From assembly GCF_000515395.1 (NCBI RefSeq), contig NZ_KI911782.1, forward strand, positions 4,582,697 to 4,646,696: 64,000 nt of DNA, read 5' to 3'. The notes beneath the pieces were generated by a model. The model made no database searches. It was given only the letters and a program-made list of their open reading frames with translations, and was not told where the DNA came from. The translations under genes and the position numbers were made by a program. This document shows positions 23,282-32,134 of the stretch, one piece after another; the stretch's first letter is position 1, and each line of letters begins with the position of its first letter. The stretch is from Jiangella gansuensis DSM 44835 (GTDB taxonomy: Bacteria > Actinomycetota > Actinomycetes > Jiangellales > Jiangellaceae).

Positions 23282-24337
23282 TCACCGGGGGAGCGGGGCG
23301 GCGGAGGTGCGCTGGACCAGCTCGGCCGGGCGGGTGAGGAGGATCGGGTCGGCGTCGGCACCGCCGGTGGGGAGGATGCGCCGCAGCAGCAGCTGGGTGG
23401 CCTGTTCGCCGACGCGGACCACGTCGCTGTCGATGGTGGTGAGGCCGATGCCCGGCAGTTGGCCGACGGTGACGTTGTCGAATCCGACGATGGACACGTC
23501 GCCCGGCACGGTCAGCCCGAGGTCCGCGCACGCGATCAGGCCGCCGAGCGCCATGGTGTCGGTGGCGAAGAAGATCGCGCTGGGCGGTCGTTCGACGTCG
23601 AGCAGCCGGCGGGTGGCGGCGCGGCCGCCCTCGATGGTGGACGGGGTGGTTGCCAGGGGCAGGTCCACCTGACCGGTGAGGTCCGCGGTCTCCAGTTCGA
23701 AGCCGCGGCGGCGGTCGGCGAACGGTTTCACCGTCGCCTCGCCGGCGACGTGGGCGATGTGCCGGTGGCCCAGGTCCCGCAGGTGGCGCACGGCGGTCCG
23801 GGCGCCGGCGAGGTTGTCGACGACCACTGTGTCGGCCACCAGCTCCGGCAGGTCGCGGCTGGCCAGCACGATGTGGATGCCGCGCTGACGCAGGTACTCG
23901 ATGTTGTCGCTCTCGGAGCGCACCGCGACGAGCACCACGCCGTCGACGCGGCGGTGTGCCATGGAGCGGATGATGTCGAGCTCGCGGGACGGGTCGTCGC
24001 CGGAGCTGCCGAGCACGAGCGTGTAGCCGGCGGCTTCGGCGGCGGCCTGGATGCTGTCGACGAGCTCGGGGTAGAACTGGCTGCGGATGTCGGCGACGAC
24101 CAGCCCGATGGTGCTGGTGGCGCCGCGGGTCAGCCCGCGGGCCAGCGGGCTGGGCTGGAAGTCGAGGTCCTGGATGGCTGCCCGGATGCGCTCCCGGGTG
24201 GCCGGAGCCATGGCGTAGCCGTGTGCCCGGTTGAGGTACTTCGAGACGGTCGCCTTCGTGACGCCGGCACGTTCGGCGACGTCGTTGATGGTGACCCGAT
24301 GGCGTCCGGGCTCGGCGTCGTCGCGCATGGTCATCAC
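23282..24337 (-). CDS. LacI-family transcriptional regulator
   Basis: 351 residues: N-terminal HTH VTINDVAERAGVTKATVSKY, hinge ATSTIGLVVADIRSQFYPEL, and a periplasmic-binding-like sensor (FFATDTMALGGLIACADLGL, DVSIVGFDN). Begins one base after the CoA-transferase stop, so it is co-transcribed as the last gene of the transport/CoA operon. It most likely represses that operon through the palindromes at 33583-33624 and is released by a substrate or CoA intermediate. Confidence 0.92.
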   Translation of the reverse strand: MMTMRDDAEPGRHRVTINDVAERAGVTKATVSKYLNRAHGYAMAPATRERIRAAIQDLDFQPSPLARGLTRGATSTIGLVVADIRSQFYPELVDSIQAAAEAAGYTLVLGSSGDDPSRELDIIRSMAHRRVDGVVLVAVRSESDNIEYLRQRGIHIVLASRDLPELVADTVVVDNLAGARTAVRHLRDLGHRHIAHVAGEATVKPFADRRRGFELETADLTGQVDLPLATTPSTIEGGRAATRRLLDVERPPSAIFFATDTMALGGLIACADLGLTVPGDVSIVGFDNVTVGQLPGIGLTTIDSDVVRVGEQATQLLLRRILPTGGADADPILLTRPAELVQRTSAAPLPR

Positions 24338-24338
24338 G

Positions 24339-25868
24339 CTACTGAAAGTACAAGGGGTCCATGGTCGCGACGTCGCCGGTGAGCACGTCGAACGGGATCT
24401 GGTCGAGCACGTCGCGGCGGACGTCGACGCCGGGCGCGACCTCCAGCAGCCGCAACCCGTCGGCGGTGAGGTCGAACACCGCCCGTTCGGTGACGTAGCG
24501 GACCCGCTGGCCGCGGGCGACGGACTCGCGGGCGCTGAACGTCACCTGGGTGACCTCCTTGACGAACTTGGCGTGCCGGCCCTCCGCCTCGACGTGCAAC
24601 TCGCCGCCGCCCACCCGCACCGCCAGACCGCCGGCGGTGAACGTCCCGCAGAACACGACGGTGCCGGCGTTCTGGCTGATGTCGACGAAGCCGCCGGTGC
24701 CGACGACGCGGTCGGCGAACTTCGAGACGTTGACGTTGCCGGCCGCGTCGATCTGGGCGAAGCCGAGGAACGCGATGTCGAGTCCGCCGCCGTCGTAGAA
24801 GTCGAACTGTGCCGGCTGGTCGAGGATCGCCTCCGGGTTGGTGGCGACGCCGAAGATGACGCCGCGGGCCGGGATGCCGCCGACGGCGCCCTGCTCGATG
24901 GTGGCGGTGAAGTCGTCGAGCCGGCCCTCCTCGGCCGCGACCGACGCGATGCCGTCGGCGATGCCGACACCGAGGTTGACGACGTCGCCGGGCCGCACCT
25001 CGGCGAGGGCGCGCCGGGCCACCACTTTCCGCGCGTCGAGCGGGAACGCCGGCAGGGTGGAGACCGCGGCCCGGACCTCGCCGGAGAACGCCGGGTTGTA
25101 CTCGTGTGTCACCACCTGCCGCTGCGCCGGGTGGTGCACGACGACGTCGACGCAGATGCCGGGGACGGCGACCAGCCGCGGGTCCAGCGTCCCGGCTTTC
25201 GCCACGTTCTTCACCTGCGCGATGACGGTGCCGCCGCGGTTGCGGGTGGCCTGCGCGATGGCCAGCATCTCCAGCCGGGCACCCTCCTGCGCGAAGGAGA
25301 TGTTGCCGCGCTCGTCGGCGGTGGTGCCGCGGATGAAACACACGTCGAGGTCGAACCCGGGGTAGAACAGCCACTCGCGGCCGGCCAGCTCGACCACCTC
25401 GACCCGGGTCTGCGGGCTGACGTCGTTGAGCCGGCCGGCCTCCAGCCGCGGGTCGCAGAACGTGCCGAGCCCGACGTGGGTGACGACGCCCGGGCGCCCG
25501 GCCGCGATCTCCCGGAACAGCTGGCTCATGACGCCCTGCGGGAAGTTGTACGCCTCGAACTCGCCGGCCACGGCCATCGCGCTCATCGCCGGGGCCATGC
25601 CCCAGTTTCCGGCGACGACGGAGCTGACCAGCCCGCGCTGGGCGAGGTGGTCCATCCCGCCGCCCCGCCGGTCGCCGATGCCGGTGGTGTGCACGAGGTG
25701 CAGGCCGCGCGGTGACCCGGTCTCGCGAAAACGGCGGCCCAGCGCCGCCAGCAGTGCATCCGGCTCCAGCAGCCCGCCGCCGGAGCCGCCGATCGCCAGC
25801 GTCTGCCCGTCGTGGACCAGCTCGGCCGCGGCGGCCGCGGAGAGGAACCTGATCTGCCGCCTGGTCAT
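24339..25868 (-). CDS. Two-domain acyl CoA-transferase (family I)
   Basis: 509 residues uniting alpha and beta subunits, as in propionate/acetoacetate CoA-transferases of the YdiF type. The glycine loop IGGSGGGLLEPDAL is near residue 27 and the catalytic glutamate is in FTATIEQGAVGG (E-x-G), which forms the glutamyl-CoA intermediate. Swaps CoA between an acyl-CoA and a carboxylate. Its ATG overlaps the SDR stop (ATGA). Second CoA-transferase in this operon besides the CaiB-type one, so it may act on a product such as an oxoacid. Confidence 0.9.
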   Translation of the reverse strand: MTRRQIRFLSAAAAAELVHDGQTLAIGGSGGGLLEPDALLAALGRRFRETGSPRGLHLVHTTGIGDRRGGGMDHLAQRGLVSSVVAGNWGMAPAMSAMAVAGEFEAYNFPQGVMSQLFREIAAGRPGVVTHVGLGTFCDPRLEAGRLNDVSPQTRVEVVELAGREWLFYPGFDLDVCFIRGTTADERGNISFAQEGARLEMLAIAQATRNRGGTVIAQVKNVAKAGTLDPRLVAVPGICVDVVVHHPAQRQVVTHEYNPAFSGEVRAAVSTLPAFPLDARKVVARRALAEVRPGDVVNLGVGIADGIASVAAEEGRLDDFTATIEQGAVGGIPARGVIFGVATNPEAILDQPAQFDFYDGGGLDIAFLGFAQIDAAGNVNVSKFADRVVGTGGFVDISQNAGTVVFCGTFTAGGLAVRVGGGELHVEAEGRHAKFVKEVTQVTFSARESVARGQRVRYVTERAVFDLTADGLRLLEVAPGVDVRRDVLDQIPFDVLTGDVATMDPLYFQ

Positions 25869-26620
25869 GCCATCACGCCGCCGCCGTTGAGGTGCAGCGT
25901 CTGCCCGTGCAGTAGCTCCGCGCCCGGCCCGGCGAGGAACACGACGGCGGGGCCGATCTCCTCCGGAGCACCGAGCCGGCCGACGACGGAGTCGCGGGTG
26001 CGTTCATGGACCCACTCGCGGGTCGCGTACGGCTGGACCATCGGGGTGTCGATCGGCCCGGGCGCGATGGCGTTCACCCGCACCCGCGGCCCGGTCTCCC
26101 GCGCCAGCGCCTTGGTGAAACCGAGCACGCCCGCCTTCGCGGTGGCGTAGGCGACGTAGTCGACCGCGCCCTTGAACGCCAGCTGGGAGGAGACGTTCAC
26201 GATCCGCCCGTGTCCGGCGAGCATGCCGGGCAGGACGTGCCGGGTGACGACGAAGACGCCGTCCAGGTCGACGCCGAGGGTGCGGCGCCAGTCGTCCATT
26301 CCGGAGTCGACGATCCGCCGCGGCTCCATGAACCCGGCGTTGTTGACCAGGACGGTGATGGTGCCGAGCCGGGTCGCGACGGCGTCCACCGCGGATGCCA
26401 CCTGGTCCCACGACGTCACGTCCGCCGCGACGGTGGTGGTGCGGACGCCGTGGCCGGCCAGCTCCTCGGCCAGCGCCGACGCCTCGTCCGGCAGGTCGAG
26501 GTGGTGGACGGCGACGTCGGCACCGGCTCGGGCCAGGTCGCGGCAGATCGCCGCGCCGAGCGCCCCGGTCGCCCCGGTCACCAGGGCCACCTCGCCGGCC
26601 AGCGGTCGTGTCCGGTTCAT
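25865..26620 (-). CDS. Short-chain dehydrogenase/reductase
   Basis: 251 residues from ATG 26620. Nucleotide-binding motif TGATGALG, NNAG, catalytic Ser in VSSQ and YxxxK as YATAK; the C-terminal PGPIDTP and LNGGG are typical of classical SDRs. Probably oxidises a 3-hydroxyacyl-CoA or similar alcohol in the pathway encoded around it. Overlaps both neighbours by 4 bases. Confidence 0.92.
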   Translation of the reverse strand: MNRTRPLAGEVALVTGATGALGAAICRDLARAGADVAVHHLDLPDEASALAEELAGHGVRTTTVAADVTSWDQVASAVDAVATRLGTITVLVNNAGFMEPRRIVDSGMDDWRRTLGVDLDGVFVVTRHVLPGMLAGHGRIVNVSSQLAFKGAVDYVAYATAKAGVLGFTKALARETGPRVRVNAIAPGPIDTPMVQPYATREWVHERTRDSVVGRLGAPEEIGPAVVFLAGPGAELLHGQTLHLNGGGVMA

Positions 26621-27819
26621 GCGCACACCTCCTCGGCGCCGTCGCCGACGAACGCCGTCAGCGGCTCGCCGCGGGCCCACTGGCGCAGCGCGCGGCGGCC
26701 GAGCATGGTCTCGTGGATCTCGCTGGTGCCATCGAAGATCTGGGTCACCTTGGCGTCGCGGTGCATACGGTTGACGTCCTCGTCGGCGACGACGCCGAGC
26801 GCGCCGTGGATCTGCATGGCCTCGTCGGTGTGCCGGCGGGCGGCGTCGGAGGCGAACATCTTGGCCATGGAGACGACGTCCTGGTCGCCACCGCCGCCGC
26901 CGGCGAAGGACTTCGCGGCCCGCCGGGTCAGCTCGCGGGCGGCGCGGTAGTCCGCGGCCATCCGGCCCACCTTGCGCTGGATGATCGCGAGGTCGCCGAT
27001 GGGCCGGCCGAACGCCTGCCGCGTGCTCGCGCGGTCCAGGCTGGCCAGCAGTGCGCCGCGCAGCAGTCCGCATGCGTAAGCCGCGGCGTCGATGCGGGCC
27101 ATGTTCAGCCCGTCCATCATCCCGGCGAACCCCTCGACGTCGAGCCGGTCGCCGGCCGGCACGCGGACCCCGTCGAACAGCAGCTCGCCGTTCGGCATCC
27201 CGCGGAACCCGGACAGGGTGGGCCCGGCGCGGCCGGTCGCCCCCGCTGCGGACATGTCCACGACCAGGGCGACCATGGGTGCGTCGCGGTCGGCCGATCC
27301 GACCTTCGCCAGCACGATCGCGAAGTCGGCCACCGGCGCGAACCCGACCCAGCACTTGTGCCCGCTGAGCAGGTAGTCGTCGCCGTCGGGCACCGCCACC
27401 GTGGTCAGGGCGCGCACGTCGGTGCCGGCATCGGGCTCGGTGATGGCGAACGACCCGTACGTCCGGCCGGCCAGCGTCGGCTCCAGCCACCGGCCGGCCA
27501 CGTGCGCCGGCGCGTACTTGGCCAGCAGGTACGCCGAGAGCCGGGAGCCGGCGATGCCGAGCGCCACCGCCGGGCTGTGTACCGCGATGCGCTCGGTGAC
27601 CTCGCGGGCCAGGTCCATGCGCGACACGTCGAGCGAGCCGGCGCCGTCGTGCACGATCCGCTGCAGGCCGAGCTGCGCGGCCTCGGCGAGCAGGTCGGGG
27701 AAGAACGCCGCGTCGGCGTCGATGCGGCGCGCGGCCGGCCGCACCCGCGCTTCGATGAACTCGTCGACGTCCAGGAGGGTCGGGCGAGGCCGGATCGGCG
27801 ACCCGGATGTCTGCGGCAT
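26617..27819 (-). CDS. Acyl-CoA dehydrogenase
   Basis: 400 residues from ATG 27819. FAD-site segment YGSFAITEPDAGTDV and the C-terminal signature QIHGALGVVADEDVNRMHRD and IFDGTSEIHETMLGRRAL. Forms a double bond alpha-beta in an acyl-CoA, passing electrons to ETF. The N-terminal helical domain is somewhat shortened. ATG overlaps the MaoC stop by one base. Confidence 0.92.
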   Translation of the reverse strand: MPQTSGSPIRPRPTLLDVDEFIEARVRPAARRIDADAAFFPDLLAEAAQLGLQRIVHDGAGSLDVSRMDLAREVTERIAVHSPAVALGIAGSRLSAYLLAKYAPAHVAGRWLEPTLAGRTYGSFAITEPDAGTDVRALTTVAVPDGDDYLLSGHKCWVGFAPVADFAIVLAKVGSADRDAPMVALVVDMSAAGATGRAGPTLSGFRGMPNGELLFDGVRVPAGDRLDVEGFAGMMDGLNMARIDAAAYACGLLRGALLASLDRASTRQAFGRPIGDLAIIQRKVGRMAADYRAARELTRRAAKSFAGGGGGDQDVVSMAKMFASDAARRHTDEAMQIHGALGVVADEDVNRMHRDAKVTQIFDGTSEIHETMLGRRALRQWARGEPLTAFVGDGAEEVCA

Positions 27820-28256
27820 CACGCCTCCTCGTCGGGTGGGTAGCAGTACAGGATGTGGACGCCGACGAGGCACGGCTCGCGGTCGGAGGTGGACGCCGTC
27901 ATCGCCGCATACGCCTTGCGCGCGGCAGCGTCGACTCGCTCGACGACGTAGTCGACGGTCACGGTGTCGCCGAGGTACACCGGGCGCAGGAAGCGCACCC
28001 GGTCGTAGCCGTAGGAGACGGCGGTGACGTCGTGCGCCGCGCACAGCCTGGCCGCCGCGGTGGATGTCAGCCCGAGGGTCAGCACGCCGTGCGCGATGCG
28101 GCGGCCCTGCGGGCGGGCCCGCATGTACTCCTCGTCGACGTGCTGCGGCGCGAAGTCGCCGGTGATGCCGGCGAACAGGCCGACGTCGGCCTCGGTGACG
28201 GTCTTGCGGAAGGTGCTGCGCGCGCCCACGGGCGGGAATCCCGGTGTCGTCGTCAT
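27819..28256 (-). CDS. MaoC-like hot-dog dehydratase
   Basis: 145 residues. Hydratase-2 motif: FAGITGDFAPQHVDEEYMR followed by IAHGVLTLGL, the Asp/His pair of (R)-specific enoyl-CoA hydratases. Adds water to the enoyl-CoA produced by the dehydrogenase or handles a related branched substrate. Its presence with a crotonase-type hydratase in one operon implies two hydration steps or opposite stereochemistry. Confidence 0.9.
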   Translation of the reverse strand: MTTTPGFPPVGARSTFRKTVTEADVGLFAGITGDFAPQHVDEEYMRARPQGRRIAHGVLTLGLTSTAAARLCAAHDVTAVSYGYDRVRFLRPVYLGDTVTVDYVVERVDAAARKAYAAMTASTSDREPCLVGVHILYCYPPDEEA

Positions 28257-29500
28257 CGCCCGGCCCTCCGGTCCGCCGGGGCCTCGACGACGCCGTCGGC
28301 CAGCAACTCGTCGACGTCGAGGCCCAGCTCCATCAGCAGCTCGACGGTGTGTTCGCCGAGCAGGGGAGCGGACCGCCTGGCCGGCAGCGGCTGCCCGTCG
28401 AGGGTGATCGGGTTGCCGACCAGCTCGACCCGCCCGGCCACCGGGTGCTCCACCTCGAGGCGGCGCTGCTCCCAGCGCACGTACGGGTCGGTGGTCATCT
28501 GCCGGTGGTCGTTGACCGGTGCGCACCAGACGCCGGCCGCGTCGAGCGCGTCCAGGACGTCCTGGGTCGGCCGCGTCGCGACCAGGCCGGCCACCAGCGC
28601 GTTGAGTTCGTCGCGGCCGGCGGTCGCGGCGGCCTTGTCCGGGAACCGTTCGAGGATCTCCGGCGCCTCCAGCCCGGCTGCCAGGGCCTCCATCGTGGTC
28701 AGCGAGATGGCGATGTGCCCGTCGGCGGTGGCGTGCACCCCGTACGGCGCCTCGATGTAGGCGCTGCCGGGCGCCGTCGAGCGGCGCGGCGGCTCGCCGG
28801 AGTTCACGGCCGCGACGACCTCCTGCACCGTCTGGTGCAGCATCGCGCCCACAAGGTCGACCTCGACCAGCCGGCCCCGCCCGGTGCGGTCGCGGTCCAG
28901 CAGGGCGGCCGTGGCGCCGAGCGCGAGCATCGTCGCCGCGTGCACGTCCGCCACGAAAGGTCCGCACGGCGTGGGGAGGTCGTCGCCGGTGCCGGTGAGC
29001 CACAGCGCGCCGGTACGAGCCTGGGCCAGCAGGTCCTGGCCGGGCTTGCGCGGGTCCGGCACGTCAGCGCCGTAGCCGCTGGCGGTGCAGTAGACCAGCC
29101 GGGGGTTGAGCTCGTGCGCGCGCTCCCAGCCCAGGCCCAGCCGGTCCATCACGCCGGGGCGGAAGTTCTGGATCAGGACATCGGCCGTGGCCAGCAGCGC
29201 CTCGGCCACACGGACACCGGCGGCCGTCTTGAGGTCGACGGCGAGCGAGCGCTTGTTGCGGTTCATGGCCAGGAACTGGGCACTGGTGCCGTCGAGGAAC
29301 GTGGTACCGGACTGCCGGCCGCGTTCGCCGGTGCCCACCACCTCGACCTTGATGACGTCGGCGCCGAGGTCACCCAGCATCTCGGCGGCCCAGGGCCCCT
29401 GCATCATGTGCGCGAAGTCGAGGACCCGGACGCCGGCGAGTGGAAGGGGGTGGGTGGTGCTCACGTCGGTGTTCACGGCGGTGCTCACGTGCAGGCTCAC
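28253..29500 (-). CDS. Family III (CaiB/BaiF) CoA-transferase
   Basis: 415 residues. Starts LPLAGVRVLDFAHMMQGPWAAE, with VDLKT and the catalytic Asp in PGQDLLAQARTG. Family III enzymes move CoA between carboxylates by a ternary mechanism, as in carnitine, oxalate or bile acid metabolism. Likely the activating step: makes the substrate CoA ester after uptake. The long N-terminal leader MSLHVSTAVNTDV suggests the true start may be an internal codon. 4-base overlaps on both sides. Confidence 0.92.
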   Translation of the reverse strand: MSLHVSTAVNTDVSTTHPLPLAGVRVLDFAHMMQGPWAAEMLGDLGADVIKVEVVGTGERGRQSGTTFLDGTSAQFLAMNRNKRSLAVDLKTAAGVRVAEALLATADVLIQNFRPGVMDRLGLGWERAHELNPRLVYCTASGYGADVPDPRKPGQDLLAQARTGALWLTGTGDDLPTPCGPFVADVHAATMLALGATAALLDRDRTGRGRLVEVDLVGAMLHQTVQEVVAAVNSGEPPRRSTAPGSAYIEAPYGVHATADGHIAISLTTMEALAAGLEAPEILERFPDKAAATAGRDELNALVAGLVATRPTQDVLDALDAAGVWCAPVNDHRQMTTDPYVRWEQRRLEVEHPVAGRVELVGNPITLDGQPLPARRSAPLLGEHTVELLMELGLDVDELLADGVVEAPADRRAGR

Positions 29501-30270
29501 TTCCCGTCGAAGTCCGGTGCGCGCTTCTCCAGGAAGGCGGCCGTGCCCTCCTGGAGGTCATGGGTGGGCAGCGTCTCCTCCACGAGCGCCGTCAGCGCCC
29601 GCCGCACCTTCGGCAGCCCGACCGTCACGAGCTCCTCGTTGAGGAACCGTTTGGTCATCCGGATCGCGTGCGGCGAAGCGGCGCGGATGCGCTCGACGGT
29701 GGCGGCGACCTCCGACTCCAGGTCCGCGGCGGCGACCACCCGGTTCACGATGCCGAACCGGCGCGCCTCGGCCGCGTCGAGCCGGCCCATCTCGAAGGCC
29801 AGCTCGTTGGCGAGCTTGCGGCCGCTGACGTGCGGCGCCACCCCGACCGCGACGGTGGGCCAGGCGCCGATACGTCCCTCCGGCAGGCTGAACGTCGCCT
29901 CGTCCGCAGCGACCGCCAGGTCGCTGACCAGCACCAGCTCACAGCCGCCGCCGAACGCCAGCCCGTTGACGGCGGCAATGACCGGGTAGGGGTGGGTGGC
30001 GATCGTCTCGATGGTGCCGTACAGCCCGCCGATGAAGAAGTCCATGCCCTGCTCGGCGGTGGCGTGCTCCTGGAAGGTGGCGATGTCGTCGCCGGCGCAG
30101 AACGCGCGGCCGCTGCCGGTGAGCACCACCGGACCGGGTGCCTCGTCGGCGGCTCGCCGCAGGTGTCCGGTGATGGCGTGCCACCCGGACAGATCGAGCG
30201 CGTTCAGCTTCTCCGGGCGCTCGATCCGGATCCACGCGGTGCCCTCGCGGATCTCGTAGGTCACGTACAT
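29497..30270 (-). CDS. Enoyl-CoA hydratase/isomerase (crotonase family)
   Basis: 257 residues. RPEKLNALD, oxyanion region GRAFCAGDD, AAVNGLAFGGGCELVLVSDLAVA and SLPEGRIGAWPT with the Glu in LPE. The first CoA-pathway gene after the transport genes. May hydrate, isomerise or decarboxylate; specificity not readable. Confidence 0.9.
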   Translation of the reverse strand: MYVTYEIREGTAWIRIERPEKLNALDLSGWHAITGHLRRAADEAPGPVVLTGSGRAFCAGDDIATFQEHATAEQGMDFFIGGLYGTIETIATHPYPVIAAVNGLAFGGGCELVLVSDLAVAADEATFSLPEGRIGAWPTVAVGVAPHVSGRKLANELAFEMGRLDAAEARRFGIVNRVVAAADLESEVAATVERIRAASPHAIRMTKRFLNEELVTVGLPKVRRALTALVEETLPTHDLQEGTAAFLEKRAPDFDGK

Positions 30271-30307
30271 GCTCTCCCTTTCCGCTCCCCGTCGGTCGAC
30301 GGCGTCG

Positions 30308-31147
30308 TCACTTGATGGCGCCCGCGCCCCAGCCCGCGACCAGGTAGCGCTGGACGAACAGGAACGCGATGAGGACCGGGACGTTGATCAGGACCGCGGC
30401 GGCCATCAGCAGCGGCCAGTCCTGCAGGCTGGCGTTGTAGAGGTCGTGCAACGCGATCGGCAGCGTCTTCAGGTGCTCCTGGGTGATGAGCACCCGCGCG
30501 AACAGGTAGTCCTCCCAGGCCAGCAGGAACGTGAAGACCGAGACGGCGATGAGCCCCGGCGCGGCCTGCGGCAGCACGACGTACCAGGCGCTCTTGACCC
30601 GGTTGGCCCCGTCGACGAACGCCGCCTCCTCCAGCTCGGCCGGGATGGCGCGGAAGAACGGCTGCAGCAACCACAGGCTGAACGGGACGCCGAACGAGGC
30701 GTAGGCGAGGATCATCCCGAGGTAGTTGTTGATGAGCCCGGCCTCGCGGAACATCCCGTACAGCGGTACGACGATGACGATCGGCGCGAACGTGTAGGCG
30801 TAGAGGATCGCGGTGCTGAACGCCCTGCTGCCGGGGAAGGGGAAGCGCGTCAGGCCGTAGGCGGCCAGTGCCGAGACCGCCACCGAGACCGCGGTCGCGC
30901 CGGTGGCGATGATGAGGCTGTTCTTGGCGTACGTGAGGAAGTTCGTCGTCTCGAACAGCCGCTGGAAGCCGCCGAAGTCCGGTGCGGTGGTGAAGAACGT
31001 CGGCGGGAACGAGAACAGCTCGGTCCCGGGCTTCACCGAGGTGAGAGCCATCCAGTAGAACGGGAATCCGTTGACGGCGACGAGCAGGACGATGCCGATC
31101 AGCAGGTACCAGCGGACCCTGGCGACGCGGTGCAGTGCGGCGGTCAT
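30308..31147 (-). CDS. Carbohydrate-type ABC transporter permease (MalG-like)
   Basis: 279 residues from ATG 31147, six hydrophobic segments, with the permease loop ELEEAAFVDGANRVKSAWYVVLPQAAPG (EAA motif) contacting the ATPase. CUT1 family. 4-base overlap with the partner permease gene. No ATPase gene is in the operon, so a shared MsiK-type ATPase elsewhere probably energises it. Confidence 0.92.
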   Translation of the reverse strand: MTAALHRVARVRWYLLIGIVLLVAVNGFPFYWMALTSVKPGTELFSFPPTFFTTAPDFGGFQRLFETTNFLTYAKNSLIIATGATAVSVAVSALAAYGLTRFPFPGSRAFSTAILYAYTFAPIVIVVPLYGMFREAGLINNYLGMILAYASFGVPFSLWLLQPFFRAIPAELEEAAFVDGANRVKSAWYVVLPQAAPGLIAVSVFTFLLAWEDYLFARVLITQEHLKTLPIALHDLYNASLQDWPLLMAAAVLINVPVLIAFLFVQRYLVAGWGAGAIK

Positions 31148-32094
31148 GCCGTCTCCTCCCTCTGCCGGTACAGCGTTCGCAGGTAGACGGTCGTGAAGAT
31201 CATCAGCAGGACGAACAGGATCATGGCGACGGCGGCACCGGAACCCAGCCGGGCCTCGCCGAAGATGCGCTGGAACGTCAGGACCGGCAGGGTGCGCACC
31301 TCGGTCCCGGTTCCGGCGAAGAGATACACCACGTCGAACTTGGTGAACATGAACATGAAGCGCAGCAGGATCAGGGTGTAGAGCACCGGCTTCAGCTCCG
31401 GCAGCACGATGTTCCAGAAGCGGCGCCACGCCCCGGCACCGTCGACGGTGGCGGCCTCCACTGTCGACGGGTCGATGGTCTGCAGCCGGGCCAGCACGCT
31501 GATCACGATGAACGGTGTGAACATCCACACCGAGACCGCGATCAGCGACCAGAAGATCAGGTTCGGGCTGAGCAGGTTCGGTGGCTGTGATCCGGGCCAG
31601 ACCTTGTCGATGAACCAGGAGTAGGCGCCGGTCGTCGGGTCCAGCAGCCACCGCCACACCAGGGCCACCACGATCGACGGGACCATGTACGGCGCGAGCG
31701 CCACCAGCCGGACCACGCCGCGGCCGTGGAACTTCTGGTGCAGCAGCAAGGCGATCAGCACACCCAGCACCAGTTGAAGCCCGACGGTCAGCCCGGCGTA
31801 CCAGACGGTGGTGCGCACGGAATCCCAGAAGTGCGGCGCCCGCAACAGGGCGGCGTAGTTGTCGAACCCGACGGAACCGAACCTCGGCAGGTAGGCATGC
31901 GCGTCGGTGAAACTCAGCCGGACCAGGTAGGCAATCGGCGCCGCGATCACGCCGAGCACCAGCAGGAACGCGGGGCTCAGCAGGAGGGCGCCCCAGAACC
32001 AGCCAGGCATCCGCGGGCCCTGCGGGCGCGCCAGGGGTCGCCGGCCGGAGCCCGCGTGCGGCGGGCCGCCCGTCGTCGTTCGCGTCAGAGACAT
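31144..32094 (-). CDS. Carbohydrate-type ABC transporter permease (MalF-like)
   Basis: 316 residues with six membrane segments after a Pro/Arg-rich cytoplasmic start. EAA loop: STVEAATVDGAGAWRRFWNIVLPELKPV. Pairs with the MalG-like permease. Second gene of the operon, 40 bases after the binding-protein gene. Confidence 0.92.
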   Translation of the reverse strand: MSLTRTTTGGPPHAGSGRRPLARPQGPRMPGWFWGALLLSPAFLLVLGVIAAPIAYLVRLSFTDAHAYLPRFGSVGFDNYAALLRAPHFWDSVRTTVWYAGLTVGLQLVLGVLIALLLHQKFHGRGVVRLVALAPYMVPSIVVALVWRWLLDPTTGAYSWFIDKVWPGSQPPNLLSPNLIFWSLIAVSVWMFTPFIVISVLARLQTIDPSTVEAATVDGAGAWRRFWNIVLPELKPVLYTLILLRFMFMFTKFDVVYLFAGTGTEVRTLPVLTFQRIFGEARLGSGAAVAMILFVLLMIFTTVYLRTLYRQREETA

Positions 32095-32134
32095 CGTTGT
32101 TCCCTTCGCGCGTGGTCGGTCGTCGGAGTCGTGG